Source of the DNA: Pseudoalteromonas luteoviolacea S2607
GTDB taxonomy: Bacteria; Pseudomonadota; Gammaproteobacteria; Enterobacterales; Alteromonadaceae
Length of the DNA: 64,000 nt
Assembly (NCBI RefSeq): GCF_001625575.1
Contig: NZ_AUXV01000072.1
Coordinates: 354,628-418,627 of the forward strand
Reading direction: 5' to 3'
Below the pieces are notes generated by a model. The model worked only from the letters and a program-made list of their open reading frames with translations, was not told the DNA's origin and did not search any database. Positions 43,447 to 52,471 of this stretch are shown one piece after another (the first letter of the stretch is position 1; the number at the start of each line of letters is the position of its first letter). The position numbers and the translations under genes were made by a program.

Positions 43447-44847
43447 TTATAAATTTTCCTCTGCAAATGAAGCCAAACGGCTTCTCACGACACCATTCAA
43501 GTTAATGGTCGCACTACCTTCAAAATCCTTAAAACGCTCCACGATATAGGTAAGCCCTGAAGTTACAGGCGTCAGGTAATTACTATCAATCTGGGCAAGG
43601 TTTCCCGTACAAATTAACTTGGTCCCTTCGCCACAGCGCGTAATAATGGTTTTTAACTGAGACGCGGTGAGATTTTGACTTTCATCCAAGATCACGACTG
43701 CATTTTGAATGCTGCGACCACGCATGAAATTCACGGATTTAAACTGTATATTGGCCTTTTCCATAATGTAATTACGGCTCGAGATTGGGCTTTCATCATG
43801 CTTATGCAGCACTTCCAAGGTGTCAGTAATAGCAGCGAGCCAAGGCGCCATTTTCTCTTCTTCCGTGCCTGGTAAAAAGCCAATACTTTCAGCAATCTCT
43901 GGCGTATTTCGCGTTACGATCACTTTGTCATAAATGCCTTTTTCGATGATCATTTCCAGCGCACTAGCAAGGGCCAGTAAGGTTTTACCACATCCAGCGG
44001 GCCCAGTCAGAACCACCAGCTCTACATTAGGGTCGAGTAACGCATCAAGCGCCATACCCTGATACACGTTTTTGGGTTTCACCCCCCAAGCTTGCTGATG
44101 TAGTAGTCGCTCAACACTGATGTCTTTTAATGTCACATACGACTCATCATATCCCACCACTCTTGCGGCAAAGTGTTCGCTATCGTCCAGCAGGTACTCA
44201 TTATAAAACACTTCTGGCATTCTAGATTTGGGCACTTTGTGTAAGCTATAGCGACCCTGTTGTTCAGTTTGGCACTCCCCTACGGTGGCCCAAAAGTCCC
44301 CTTCAAATTTGTTATACCCAGAGGTGAGCAGGTTGATGTCATCAATTAATTGGTCTGTTCGATAGTCTTCAACAAACTTCAGACCAACTCCTTTGGCTTT
44401 TAAACGCATGTTGATGTCTTTGGTGACTAGCACCACTTTTTTGTCTGCGTATTGCTTTTGTAACTGTAGCGCACAGTTAATAATGCTGTGATCGTTTTCA
44501 TTGCCAGGTAAGCCTGAAATACTATCTGGATAGAGGTGATCATTAACGATAATCAGCTTGCCGCTGCTAGCAGGTTTATTTGGATCTCTTTGTACTTTTG
44601 GTAAATCAACCCCCTCGAGCATTTGCTCTGGCGTTGCATTAGTTAACACGTCATCTAGACTACGGATCGCTACACGTGCATCTCGACTCACATCGCGCTT
44701 GCGGTCTTTGATATGGTCAAGTTCTTCTAACACTGTCATAGGGATAACTACATCGTGTTCTTGGAAGGAGAGGTAAGCGAGGGGCTCGTGAAGTAAAACG
44801 TTGGTATCTAAAACATAAATTTTCCGGTCGAGGTCATCTTTTCCCAT
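43447..44847 (-). CDS. PIN-PhoH fusion ATPase (PhoH2-like)
   Basis: A 466-residue protein. The N-terminal PIN domain (about 5-140) has KIYVLDTNVLLHEP and VIPMTVLEELDHIK acidic sites. The C-terminal PhoH P-loop domain has VVLTGPAGCGKTLLALAS (Walker A) and NAVVILDESQNLTASQLKT (Walker B). Family knowledge: PhoH2 proteins couple RNA unwinding to PIN ribonuclease activity. It stands alone with its own terminator and is divergent from rapA. Confidence 0.9.
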   Translation of the reverse strand: MGKDDLDRKIYVLDTNVLLHEPLAYLSFQEHDVVIPMTVLEELDHIKDRKRDVSRDARVAIRSLDDVLTNATPEQMLEGVDLPKVQRDPNKPASSGKLIIVNDHLYPDSISGLPGNENDHSIINCALQLQKQYADKKVVLVTKDINMRLKAKGVGLKFVEDYRTDQLIDDINLLTSGYNKFEGDFWATVGECQTEQQGRYSLHKVPKSRMPEVFYNEYLLDDSEHFAARVVGYDESYVTLKDISVERLLHQQAWGVKPKNVYQGMALDALLDPNVELVVLTGPAGCGKTLLALASALEMIIEKGIYDKVIVTRNTPEIAESIGFLPGTEEEKMAPWLAAITDTLEVLHKHDESPISSRNYIMEKANIQFKSVNFMRGRSIQNAVVILDESQNLTASQLKTIITRCGEGTKLICTGNLAQIDSNYLTPVTSGLTYIVERFKDFEGSATINLNGVVRSRLASFAEENL

Positions 44848-45268
44848 AGTGCATTCCTATTCGTCTGCAATTTCTATGAATGAACCACGTACTGCTCGCC
44901 ACACAGTACAAAGCTCTAACTTAATTTTAGTCTATTTGTCACAAAAGTCGTTTTTATGACAAAAACTTCTCAACGCCCCCTTTGTAAAGTTCCTAAAGTA
45001 AAAACAAAATTTATTGCTGAGTACTTTTTTTACCCCGTAAGTTCGTATATTTTATCTTCAATGCACATAAACTTTGGCTATGCTTAAGAACCAATATTGC
45101 GTAATAAAAAATAATTACCAATAAGTAAAATTGCATTGTGTACAAGACACTGTGCAAAACCGTATTAAATACCTGAGGCAAGGCATATTTAATGTGCTTT
45201 TACAATCTTGAACAAGGCTTTGCTTCTCGGTAACATAGCCGCCTTTTTTCTGCGAAGATGAGAAAACC
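44848..45268. other. Divergent PhoH/rapA intergenic region
   Basis: A 421-bp AT-rich gap without a convincing gene or tRNA. It contains an inverted TTTGTCA...TGACAAA near 44936-44965 and ATTAAATA...TATTTAAT near 45163-45191, either of which might be a regulator site. It must hold the promoters for both flanking genes, but no clear consensus pair stands out. Confidence 0.4.
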
Positions 45269-48166
45269 ATGAATTTTTCCTTAGGTCAGCGCTGGATAAG
45301 CGATACCGAATCAGATTTGGGTTTAGGGGCCATTGTCGGCCTAGAGGGTCGACAAGTAACCATTCTGTTTCCCGCCAGTGGAGAAAACCGCGTTTATTCT
45401 GTACAAGAAGCACCGGTTACTCGCGTAGCGTTCAATCCTGGGGATGTGATCCGCAGTGTTGAAGAGTGGGAAATGCGTGTCGACAGCATTGAAGAGCAAG
45501 GAGATTTACTTTGCTATCATGGTGTTCGTCTAGATACAGAAGAAACAGTCAGCCTAAAAGAGACTTTTCTAGATCATTTTATTAAGTTCAACAAACCACA
45601 AGACCGACTATTTGCTGGCCAGGTTGACCGTTTTGATCGCTACACATTACGCTATCAAACTTGGCAGCACCAGCTTAACCGTCAGCAATCTCATCTTAAG
45701 GGTCTAATTGGCCAACGTGCGAGTTTGATCCCTCATCAGCTGTATATCGCTGATGAAGTGGGACAACGTTTTGCACCCCGTGTTTTGCTATCGGATGAAG
45801 TCGGTTTAGGTAAAACCATAGAAGCGGGTATGATCCTGCATCAGCAAATACTCACGGGTCGTGCTAACCGCGTGCTCATCGTTGTACCTGAGAGCCTGCA
45901 GCATCAGTGGTTAGTTGAAATGCTACGACGTTTCAATTTACGCTTTTCAATATTTGATGAAGAGCGTTGTGATGAAGCTTTTGCCGACTCACCCAATGTA
46001 TTTGAAACAGAACAACTTGTGCTGGTCAGTCTAGAATTTATAACGAAAAAGCGCCGTTGGTTTGAACAAGCAACTTTGGCTGATTGGGACCTCCTCATCG
46101 TCGATGAAGCACATCATTTAACGGTAGAAAATGACAAGCCAAGCACGGAATATCAACGCATTGCTGAACTGAGCCAAGACATTCCTGGGCTTATCCTATT
46201 GACGGCAACACCAGATCAACTTGGCCATCGTAGTCACTTCGCACGCCTGCAACTGTTAGACCCTGATCGTTTCTACGATTATGATGCGTTTGTTGAAGAA
46301 GAAAGTAATTACAAAGAAATCGCCGACGCCGCTAATAAGCTACTACAAGATGGCGTGCTTGACGAAAAAGCGACTCAAACCATTACCTCACTGTTAAAAG
46401 AAACAGATATCTCAGAATTACTGAGTCAGGTAAAAAGTGGCGAGCAAAGTGCAAAACAAGAGCTGCTCAGTATGCTTTTAGACCGTCACGGTACTGGGCG
46501 TATTTTATTCCGTAACAGCCGCAGCGGCATCGATGGCTACCCAAGCCGTAAAGTACACGCCTACCCTGTAGAAATGCCGAAGCAATACAAAACAGCCATG
46601 TCTGTTTTAGGCAACATTGGCGGTATTCAAAGTGCAGAAAAGAGCGCGTTACGTGCATTATTTCCTGAAAAAATCTTCCAAGAGTTTGAAGGTGAAAGCG
46701 CAAGCTGGACTCAGTTTGATCCGCGCGTAACTTGGTTAATCGAAAAACTGAAAGAGCTCAAACACGAAAAGGTGCTTTTAATTTGTGCAGAAGCACAAAC
46801 AGCCATTAGCTTAGAGCAAACCCTACGTGAACGCGAAGGTATCCGCTCAGCAGTATTCCATGAAGGCATGTCGATTATTGAGCGTGACCGCGCAGCGGCA
46901 TACTTTGCAGATGAATATGATAGTGCGCAAGTGCTGCTGTGTTCTGAAATTGGCTCCGAAGGTCGTAACTTCCAGTTTTCGCATCACCTTGTCCTATTTG
47001 ATTTGCCTCTTAATCCAGATCTATTAGAGCAGCGAATTGGTCGCTTGGACAGAATTGGCCAACAACATGACGTCAACATCCATGTGCCTTATTTCAGCAA
47101 TACCGCGCAAGAAGTCATACTAAGATGGTACGACGAAGCGCTAGATGCGTTTGAAACCACCAGCACCACAGGCCAGCTACTTTATAAAGAGTTTGGTGAA
47201 GACTTACTAGAGTTTATCGGCGCACATAACTGTGATGAAGAAGAATTAGACCCGCTACTAGAGCAAGTCGCCGAACAGAACAAAGTATTACGTGCCAAAA
47301 TGGAACAAGGCCGTGACCGCTTGCTAGAACTGCACTCTAGTGGCCAAGGTCGCGCAGAGCGCATTGTCACTGAGATTGAGCAACTGGATGACGATGTTAT
47401 CTTGCCTGCGTTTATGATCAATGTATTTGATACCTTTGGCGTCAACCAAGAAGATAAAGGCGAAAACACCATTATCCTCAAGCCAACGGAACATATGCTC
47501 AATCCATCATTTCCGTGCTTAAAGGATGACGGCATTACTGTTACATTCGACCGCTCAACTTCGCTGTCTCAAGAAGATGCACAGTTTATCAGCTGGGACC
47601 ATCCAATGGTTGAAGGTGTGATGGACATGATCTGCGATGATGATTTTGGCTGTGCGTCTGTAGCACTACTGAAGAATAACAAGCTCCCAGTGGGAACTTT
47701 CTTTGTTGAACTTATTTTTGTCGCTGAGACATCAGCACCAAAATCTCTACAAGTAGGTCGCTTCTTACCGCCCACGCCAATTCGTGTATTAATGGATAAA
47801 GCAGGTAATAACTTGGCGGACAATGTTGCTTTTGACGCGTTTAATCAGCAGCTTTCAGCCGTTGGACGTCAAACGGCTAGTAAACTGGCAAATGCATTGC
47901 AGTCAGGGATCCACCCACTTATTGCCAAAGCAAATGAACTTGCGAACCAGCAATTAGAAGCCTTGCAGACCGAAGCGCAAAGCAATATGCAAACGCGTTT
48001 AGAAGAAGAGCAAAATCGTTTAAGTGCACTGAAAGCAATCAACCCGAATATTCGTGATGAAGAAATTCAGGTGTTCGATAAGCAAAAAGCACAATTGAGT
48101 GAGCACATCTCAAAAGCACAAGTTAAGTTAGATGCTATTCGCTTAATCGTGGTATCTAACCAATAA
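45269..48166 (+). CDS. rapA: RNA polymerase-associated helicase-like protein RapA
   Basis: A 965-residue SWI2/SNF2 ATPase, close to the E. coli RapA length (968). N-terminal tandem Tudor-like region (MNFSLGQRWISDTESDLGLG); helicase motifs LLSDEVGLGKTIEAGMILH (Walker A), LLIVDEAHHL (Walker B), LLTATP, and GRNFQFSHHLVLFDLP with QRIGRLDRIGQ in the second lobe. RapA recycles RNA polymerase after termination. rluA lies 3.6 kb downstream; in E. coli it is next to rapA, so the intervening genes appear inserted. Confidence 0.97.
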   Translation: MNFSLGQRWISDTESDLGLGAIVGLEGRQVTILFPASGENRVYSVQEAPVTRVAFNPGDVIRSVEEWEMRVDSIEEQGDLLCYHGVRLDTEETVSLKETFLDHFIKFNKPQDRLFAGQVDRFDRYTLRYQTWQHQLNRQQSHLKGLIGQRASLIPHQLYIADEVGQRFAPRVLLSDEVGLGKTIEAGMILHQQILTGRANRVLIVVPESLQHQWLVEMLRRFNLRFSIFDEERCDEAFADSPNVFETEQLVLVSLEFITKKRRWFEQATLADWDLLIVDEAHHLTVENDKPSTEYQRIAELSQDIPGLILLTATPDQLGHRSHFARLQLLDPDRFYDYDAFVEEESNYKEIADAANKLLQDGVLDEKATQTITSLLKETDISELLSQVKSGEQSAKQELLSMLLDRHGTGRILFRNSRSGIDGYPSRKVHAYPVEMPKQYKTAMSVLGNIGGIQSAEKSALRALFPEKIFQEFEGESASWTQFDPRVTWLIEKLKELKHEKVLLICAEAQTAISLEQTLREREGIRSAVFHEGMSIIERDRAAAYFADEYDSAQVLLCSEIGSEGRNFQFSHHLVLFDLPLNPDLLEQRIGRLDRIGQQHDVNIHVPYFSNTAQEVILRWYDEALDAFETTSTTGQLLYKEFGEDLLEFIGAHNCDEEELDPLLEQVAEQNKVLRAKMEQGRDRLLELHSSGQGRAERIVTEIEQLDDDVILPAFMINVFDTFGVNQEDKGENTIILKPTEHMLNPSFPCLKDDGITVTFDRSTSLSQEDAQFISWDHPMVEGVMDMICDDDFGCASVALLKNNKLPVGTFFVELIFVAETSAPKSLQVGRFLPPTPIRVLMDKAGNNLADNVAFDAFNQQLSAVGRQTASKLANALQSGIHPLIAKANELANQQLEALQTEAQSNMQTRLEEEQNRLSALKAINPNIRDEEIQVFDKQKAQLSEHISKAQVKLDAIRLIVVSNQ

Positions 48167-48182
48167 GGCACCAAATACTGAT

Positions 48183-48211
48183 AAGGTAGCGGACATTCAC
48201 GCCGCTACCTT
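48183..48211 (+). terminator. rapA terminator
   Basis: AAGGTAGCGG (48183-48192) pairs with CCGCTACCTT (48202-48211), followed by GCTTTT, 16 bases past the rapA stop. Confidence 0.75.
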
Positions 48212-48356
48212 GCTTTTAAGTATGCCTTTTCCTTTTCATGTACTCCCTTCACAACATCCATACTTTTTTATTATTTAATTCATAACCAACACATTGTATA
48301 TCATATCCTTTATTGCTAAGTTGAATAAGATTTATACAATCAAGGAAATGATAATA

Positions 48357-49844
48357 ATGAAAATAAAACCAATAAACACACTACTATTATTCGCAATGCT
48401 ATTACTTGGCTCTGTCTCAGCGTCAGTATTTGCTAAACACACCACCCATATTCAGGGGCACTATTTTCTTGTGGATCATGATGTTGTGAATCAGGCCTAT
48501 AAGCTCACCTTCAGGCCAAATAAGCAGGCAATACTCTTTAGTGATACTAAAGTTACAGGCCGGTGGCAATGGCAACCTAAGCAACAAATTCATATTCAAC
48601 TTGACCAGCCCCTCACTCAATATGAGCTGTTGATGGCAGAAAATGAAACACATATCTATCAGTTAACGGCATTGACCGTGAATACTCAAAATTTAGGGCA
48701 AGACACACACTACACTCAACATATTCAAGTCTGGCATAAAGAAGCACAGAGGGTACTCAGAACATTTACTCAGGTAAACAATGCCAAGCTTGTGCAACAA
48801 CGTCAGCTTCAAAAGTGGCAAACTCAACTGGTAAACAAAACTTGGGAAATCGAATATATTGATGAAGTGACACATGCCGAAGTATCTTGGTTTAAAGCAG
48901 CGAGTACTGCCAGCGTGACTTTTAACGAAGATGGAACAGGCACGATTCAGCATTGGGACAATACGCAAAGCGAGCTGATATGGAAAATGAGGGGTAAAAA
49001 GCTCATCCTTCATTATCAAAGTGGTAATACTCCAATAAAATATGTGTTGCGCATTGTCGATTATATTGATGATATTGGGCTTAGATTTGTTGCCAAACAG
49101 GTCGACAAAACAGCCAAAAAAGCCCGCTGGATACACGGTTTAATGGTGGAAAAACAAGATATTGTGCTTACCCATGAGCAAGTAGTAGGCCAGTGGCATG
49201 CATTCGGTCGTTATCACGATTACTACCCCGATCAAGTTGCTGTAGCGAATATCGCACACACCGCTTCTAAATGGTCTATCGACAGTATGGGACAACTTTA
49301 TAGAGAAAAACTCGATCACCCTGAGTTCGGCACTGTACTGCGCTGCCCAGACAATAGTTGCTACGTCAGCTGCCAGTTTTACTATGAGTTACTTGCGAAA
49401 AAAGGTAACACATTGTACGTGAACTTTTACTTTTATTCTGAATTCTACCCGCAGGGTCCTTTGAAAATGCAGGGCAAAAGAATCATTCAAGTAGAAGTGC
49501 GCGACCAGTTAGGTGTCGATGAATTTTCAGACAGTTTCCTTGGCTATACCAATATGACATTGGAATCTGATGGTAGCAGCGCCCCTTATTTCTTTAGTAT
49601 GATGCCAACACCAGATGGCCAAACGGTATCCGAAGTGACCTCCCCTGAAGGGACTGGTACATTCGCCGTCGTTGAAGGTAAGCTTCACACCTTTATTAAT
49701 CAGCAAGAGGTCATTTATGAGATGACCAAATTTAGACGCGATGGCATTGAAGTGTGTTACTACCCTATGGGAGAAAGTTGTCTTACCGGAAACTCGGCTG
49801 TGTTCAAATTCAACCATGATGCGGGACCTTTTATTGCGGATTAA
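48357..49844 (+). CDS. Secreted protein of unknown function
   Basis: A 495-residue protein. I chose ATG 48357, preceded by AAGGAA at nine bases, because it opens directly with a signal peptide (MKIKPINTLLLFAMLLL... ending near SVFA). The mature protein is beta-rich with repeated short W-containing strands (FNEDGTGTIQHWDN, WQWQPKQQ) and several Cys (CPDNSCYVSC). I recognise no family. Patterns such as FNEDGTGT recall lipocalin-like domain repeats. It is a single gene between rapA and a small membrane protein, with a weak G5/C5 hairpin after the stop. Confidence 0.6.
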   Translation: MKIKPINTLLLFAMLLLGSVSASVFAKHTTHIQGHYFLVDHDVVNQAYKLTFRPNKQAILFSDTKVTGRWQWQPKQQIHIQLDQPLTQYELLMAENETHIYQLTALTVNTQNLGQDTHYTQHIQVWHKEAQRVLRTFTQVNNAKLVQQRQLQKWQTQLVNKTWEIEYIDEVTHAEVSWFKAASTASVTFNEDGTGTIQHWDNTQSELIWKMRGKKLILHYQSGNTPIKYVLRIVDYIDDIGLRFVAKQVDKTAKKARWIHGLMVEKQDIVLTHEQVVGQWHAFGRYHDYYPDQVAVANIAHTASKWSIDSMGQLYREKLDHPEFGTVLRCPDNSCYVSCQFYYELLAKKGNTLYVNFYFYSEFYPQGPLKMQGKRIIQVEVRDQLGVDEFSDSFLGYTNMTLESDGSSAPYFFSMMPTPDGQTVSEVTSPEGTGTFAVVEGKLHTFINQQEVIYEMTKFRRDGIEVCYYPMGESCLTGNSAVFKFNHDAGPFIAD

Positions 49845-49880
49845 TATGCAGCTTTTGGGGGCGTAAAACCCCCCCTACTG

Positions 49881-50168
49881 CTAACTGAGTACCACAATAA
49901 CTATCCATGATTGCAATATCAAACACGCGAGATTAGTCACGATAATTGCTGGACGTTTAAAACGCACTCCATAAAGCAACCAAAAGCTAAACACCACAAC
50001 ATAACCAAATAAGAACGTCATGGAGAGCGTGCTGTCTCCCTGTCGTTCCATCTCATTGAATAATTGCCCGAGTAAGGCAATACCTGCGATCGCACCAAAT
50101 AAGATGCCTGCCACATCCCAATATCGTTCATTGCTAGATAAAAAGTTTGACCAACTCAATTTTTGCAT
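49881..50168 (-). CDS. Small integral membrane protein
   Basis: A 95-residue protein with three hydrophobic segments: about 20-40 (GILFGAIAGIALLGQLF), 52-70 (FLFGYVVVFSFWLLYG) and 74-94 (IIVTNLACLILQSWIVIVVL). It overlaps the end of the HAD phosphatase gene by 13 bases, so the two are co-translated. Function unknown. Confidence 0.6.
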   Translation of the reverse strand: MQKLSWSNFLSSNERYWDVAGILFGAIAGIALLGQLFNEMERQGDSTLSMTFLFGYVVVFSFWLLYGVRFKRPAIIVTNLACLILQSWIVIVVLS

Positions 50169-50815
50169 GTGTTCACCTGTGTAGACAAAATTTCATTCCA
50201 AGCGTTGTAGTCTGAAACCCTCGTCACAATGTTAGGGTGCGCCAACTGGCAAAACTCGCCCACCACAACCACATCGCAGCCAGCAGCTAAAGCCCCCTTT
50301 ACTCCTGCATCAGAATCTTCAAATACCAAACAGGCTGAACTCGGAGCACCCAATTTACTTGCAGCTATTACAAAAGGTTCCGGATCTGGCTTGCCACGCT
50401 GTACATCTTCAGCCGTCACCATAGTAGCGGGAACAGGCAACTCGCTATTTTGCATACGATGCACGGCGTTTTCTCGGTCCGCTGACGTCGCGAGCGCCCA
50501 TGGTAATTGCAGCTGATTAAGATGACTGATAAATGTATTTGCGCCAGCGACTTCACACACATGCTCAGCAAAAACCGCCTCCGAGCCTTCTAAGTTTTTA
50601 ACTTCTTTATGAATATCTAAATGTGGTACGAAACGACTGATAAAGTCTTCAAAACGGATACCTCGTCCTTCTCTTAAAACCATGTCCAGATCCAGATCAT
50701 GCATTTTGCACCAAGGCGCTATCGCTTTAGCAAGGGCGAGATCAGAGTTAACCAATGTGCCATCCATATCAAATATCACGCCATGATATGTGGTGAGATC
50801 ACAAAAATGTTCCAT
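50156..50815 (-). CDS. HAD-superfamily sugar-phosphatase-like hydrolase
   Basis: A 219-residue HAD subfamily IA protein. Motif I VIFDMDGTLVNSD, motif II ALATSADRENAV, Lys region GKPDPEPFVIAASKLG, motif IV VFEDSDAGVKGALAAGC. The pattern matches beta-phosphoglucomutase/2-deoxyglucose-6-phosphatase relatives. It is divergent from a DeoR-type regulator, which often controls sugar-phosphate genes, so a sugar phosphatase role is likely but inferred. Confidence 0.85.
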   Translation of the reverse strand: MEHFCDLTTYHGVIFDMDGTLVNSDLALAKAIAPWCKMHDLDLDMVLREGRGIRFEDFISRFVPHLDIHKEVKNLEGSEAVFAEHVCEVAGANTFISHLNQLQLPWALATSADRENAVHRMQNSELPVPATMVTAEDVQRGKPDPEPFVIAASKLGAPSSACLVFEDSDAGVKGALAAGCDVVVVGEFCQLAHPNIVTRVSDYNAWNEILSTQVNTCKN

Positions 50816-50833
50816 ACTACCTCCTTTTTAAAT

Positions 50834-50893
50834 ACGCAAAAACACGCATAAAAATAAAAACAAATGCAAAAACAGACTAAAACATGCAAATAA
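50834..50893. promoter_or_regulatory. Short direct repeats in HAD/DeoR intergenic region
   Basis: Repeats ACGCAAAAACA at 50834, ATGCAAAAACA at 50864 and ATGCAAATAA at 50884 lie 30 and 20 bp apart between the divergent HAD and DeoR genes. They are plausible DeoR-family binding sites, inferred from position. Confidence 0.35.
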
Positions 50894-50954
50894 TAGCCTT
50901 GCCATTCCCCCAAGATCAAGTAAAATTCGGCAAAAAAGCGCAGGAACATGCACA

Positions 50955-51719
50955 GTGTTATTAGCAGAACGACACCAATTGATTTTAGAACAACTTAATA
51001 TTCATGGCCGGATCACTTCTGTTGATCTTGCTAAATTGCTGGCCGTGAGTGAGGATACGATCAGGCGCGATCTCAATAAACTGGGCGAGCTAAAACTATT
51101 ACGTCGTGTGCATGGCGGCGCCCTTGTTCTGCAGGAGGATACACCGGATTACTTTGATCGATTAAACTCGCCAGACCCATCTAAAAAACGCTTTATACAG
51201 CCTGCATTGGCAATGCTTGAAGCCGGTCAGACCATTGTGATTGATTCTGGGGAAACATGTCGGTATCTGGCACAAAACCTACCGGCTAATCTGCCTTTGA
51301 CGGTTGTCACGGGCTGTCCTTTGATCGTTCAAGATTTAATGCAGCACCCTCAAGTCCAAGTCATCCAGCTAGGTGGTCGTATGTTCAAACCCGCGATGCG
51401 CACCACAGGTAGCAGCGCAATCGAGATGCTTAAACAGATCCGATTTGATTTGGTGTTTATGGGTATATGTGCTTTTCATGTTAAACATGGTTTTTGCGTT
51501 AATTACTTTGAAGAAGCTGAAGTACTGCGAGCAACCATCGAACAAGCAGATCGTACAATTTTGATGGGCCCCCACGATAAGCTTGATAAAACCATGACAT
51601 ATCAGATAGTGCCTGCGCAAAAGATCCACCACATAATCACCGATCAGGGCGTGCGTGCTGATATCCAAGCGAGCATAGAAGAACTCGGAATTGAACTCGA
51701 AATCGTGCCAAACAAATAA
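50955..51719 (+). CDS. DeoR/GlpR family transcriptional regulator
   Basis: A 254-residue DeoR-type repressor with GTG start. N-terminal HTH: LAERHQLILEQLNIHGRI then LAVSEDTIRRDLNKL; R-R-V-H-G-G-A is the usual hinge. C-terminal sugar-phosphate sensing domain begins IVIDSGETCRYLAQNL. It is divergent from the HAD phosphatase with repeats in between. Effector sugar phosphate unknown. Confidence 0.88.
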   Translation: MLLAERHQLILEQLNIHGRITSVDLAKLLAVSEDTIRRDLNKLGELKLLRRVHGGALVLQEDTPDYFDRLNSPDPSKKRFIQPALAMLEAGQTIVIDSGETCRYLAQNLPANLPLTVVTGCPLIVQDLMQHPQVQVIQLGGRMFKPAMRTTGSSAIEMLKQIRFDLVFMGICAFHVKHGFCVNYFEEAEVLRATIEQADRTILMGPHDKLDKTMTYQIVPAQKIHHIITDQGVRADIQASIEELGIELEIVPNK

Positions 51720-51799
51720 GCACACGAAAACTGCTTGCTTGGCCTTTTAGGTGTTGCCAGTTAAAATAGGCGGGTTTTGATCTATTTTGGAATATTGCA

Positions 51800-52453
51800 G
51801 TGCTCCTAAACTATAACCCGCCACTCGATCCGTACATTGAGATTTTATATCAGGACGATCACATGCTTGTGATCAACAAACCAAGTGGTTTGTTAACCGT
51901 GCCAGGCAAAGATCCAAAACACGCAGACAGTGCTATCACGCGCATAAACCGTGTTTATCCCAACGCGAAAATAGTGCATAGATTAGATATGGCCACGTCA
52001 GGGGTGCTGTGTTTAGCAATGCACAAAGAAGCTCACCGATTTTTAAGTATTCAATTTCAAGATAGACTAACCAAAAAACGCTATGTGGCGAGAGTACATG
52101 GCCAGTTAGAGCAAATTAATGGTTCTGTTGACTTACCTTTAATTTGCGACTGGCCAAACAGACCAAAACAAAAAGTCTGTCATGAATCTGGTAAGCCTTC
52201 CCTGACTCATTTTGAAGTGATTGAGCATGAAGCACATGCTACGCGCGTGTCATTGACGCCAATTACGGGTCGCTCTCATCAGCTACGTGTACATATGCAG
52301 TCTTTAGGTCATGTCATACTGGGCGATAGACTGTATGCTCAAGGCGATGCGCTAGCCGCGGCGAATAGGCTACAGCTACACGCTCAAATGTTACAGATCT
52401 GTCACCCAGTCAGTGGCGAGATGATGCATTTTGAAGCACCAGATCCTTTTTAA
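51800..52453 (+). CDS. rluA: RluA-type rRNA/tRNA pseudouridine synthase
   Basis: A 217-residue pseudouridine synthase, similar in length to E. coli RluA (219). Catalytic Asp is in VHRLDMATSGVLCLA; LTPITGRSHQLRVHMQSLGH is the conserved RluA C-terminal block. GTG start at 51800. It modifies U746 in 23S rRNA and U32 in some tRNAs. It lies downstream of rapA on the same strand, with four unrelated genes between. Confidence 0.92.
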   Translation: MLLNYNPPLDPYIEILYQDDHMLVINKPSGLLTVPGKDPKHADSAITRINRVYPNAKIVHRLDMATSGVLCLAMHKEAHRFLSIQFQDRLTKKRYVARVHGQLEQINGSVDLPLICDWPNRPKQKVCHESGKPSLTHFEVIEHEAHATRVSLTPITGRSHQLRVHMQSLGHVILGDRLYAQGDALAAANRLQLHAQMLQICHPVSGEMMHFEAPDPF

Positions 52454-52471
52454 ATCTGATGCTCACTTACG

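Noticed and set aside
44848..45268. Possible tRNA or small gene between PhoH and rapA genes
   Set aside because: No cloverleaf or TTCGA-type arm and no plausible frame with a ribosome-binding site was seen.
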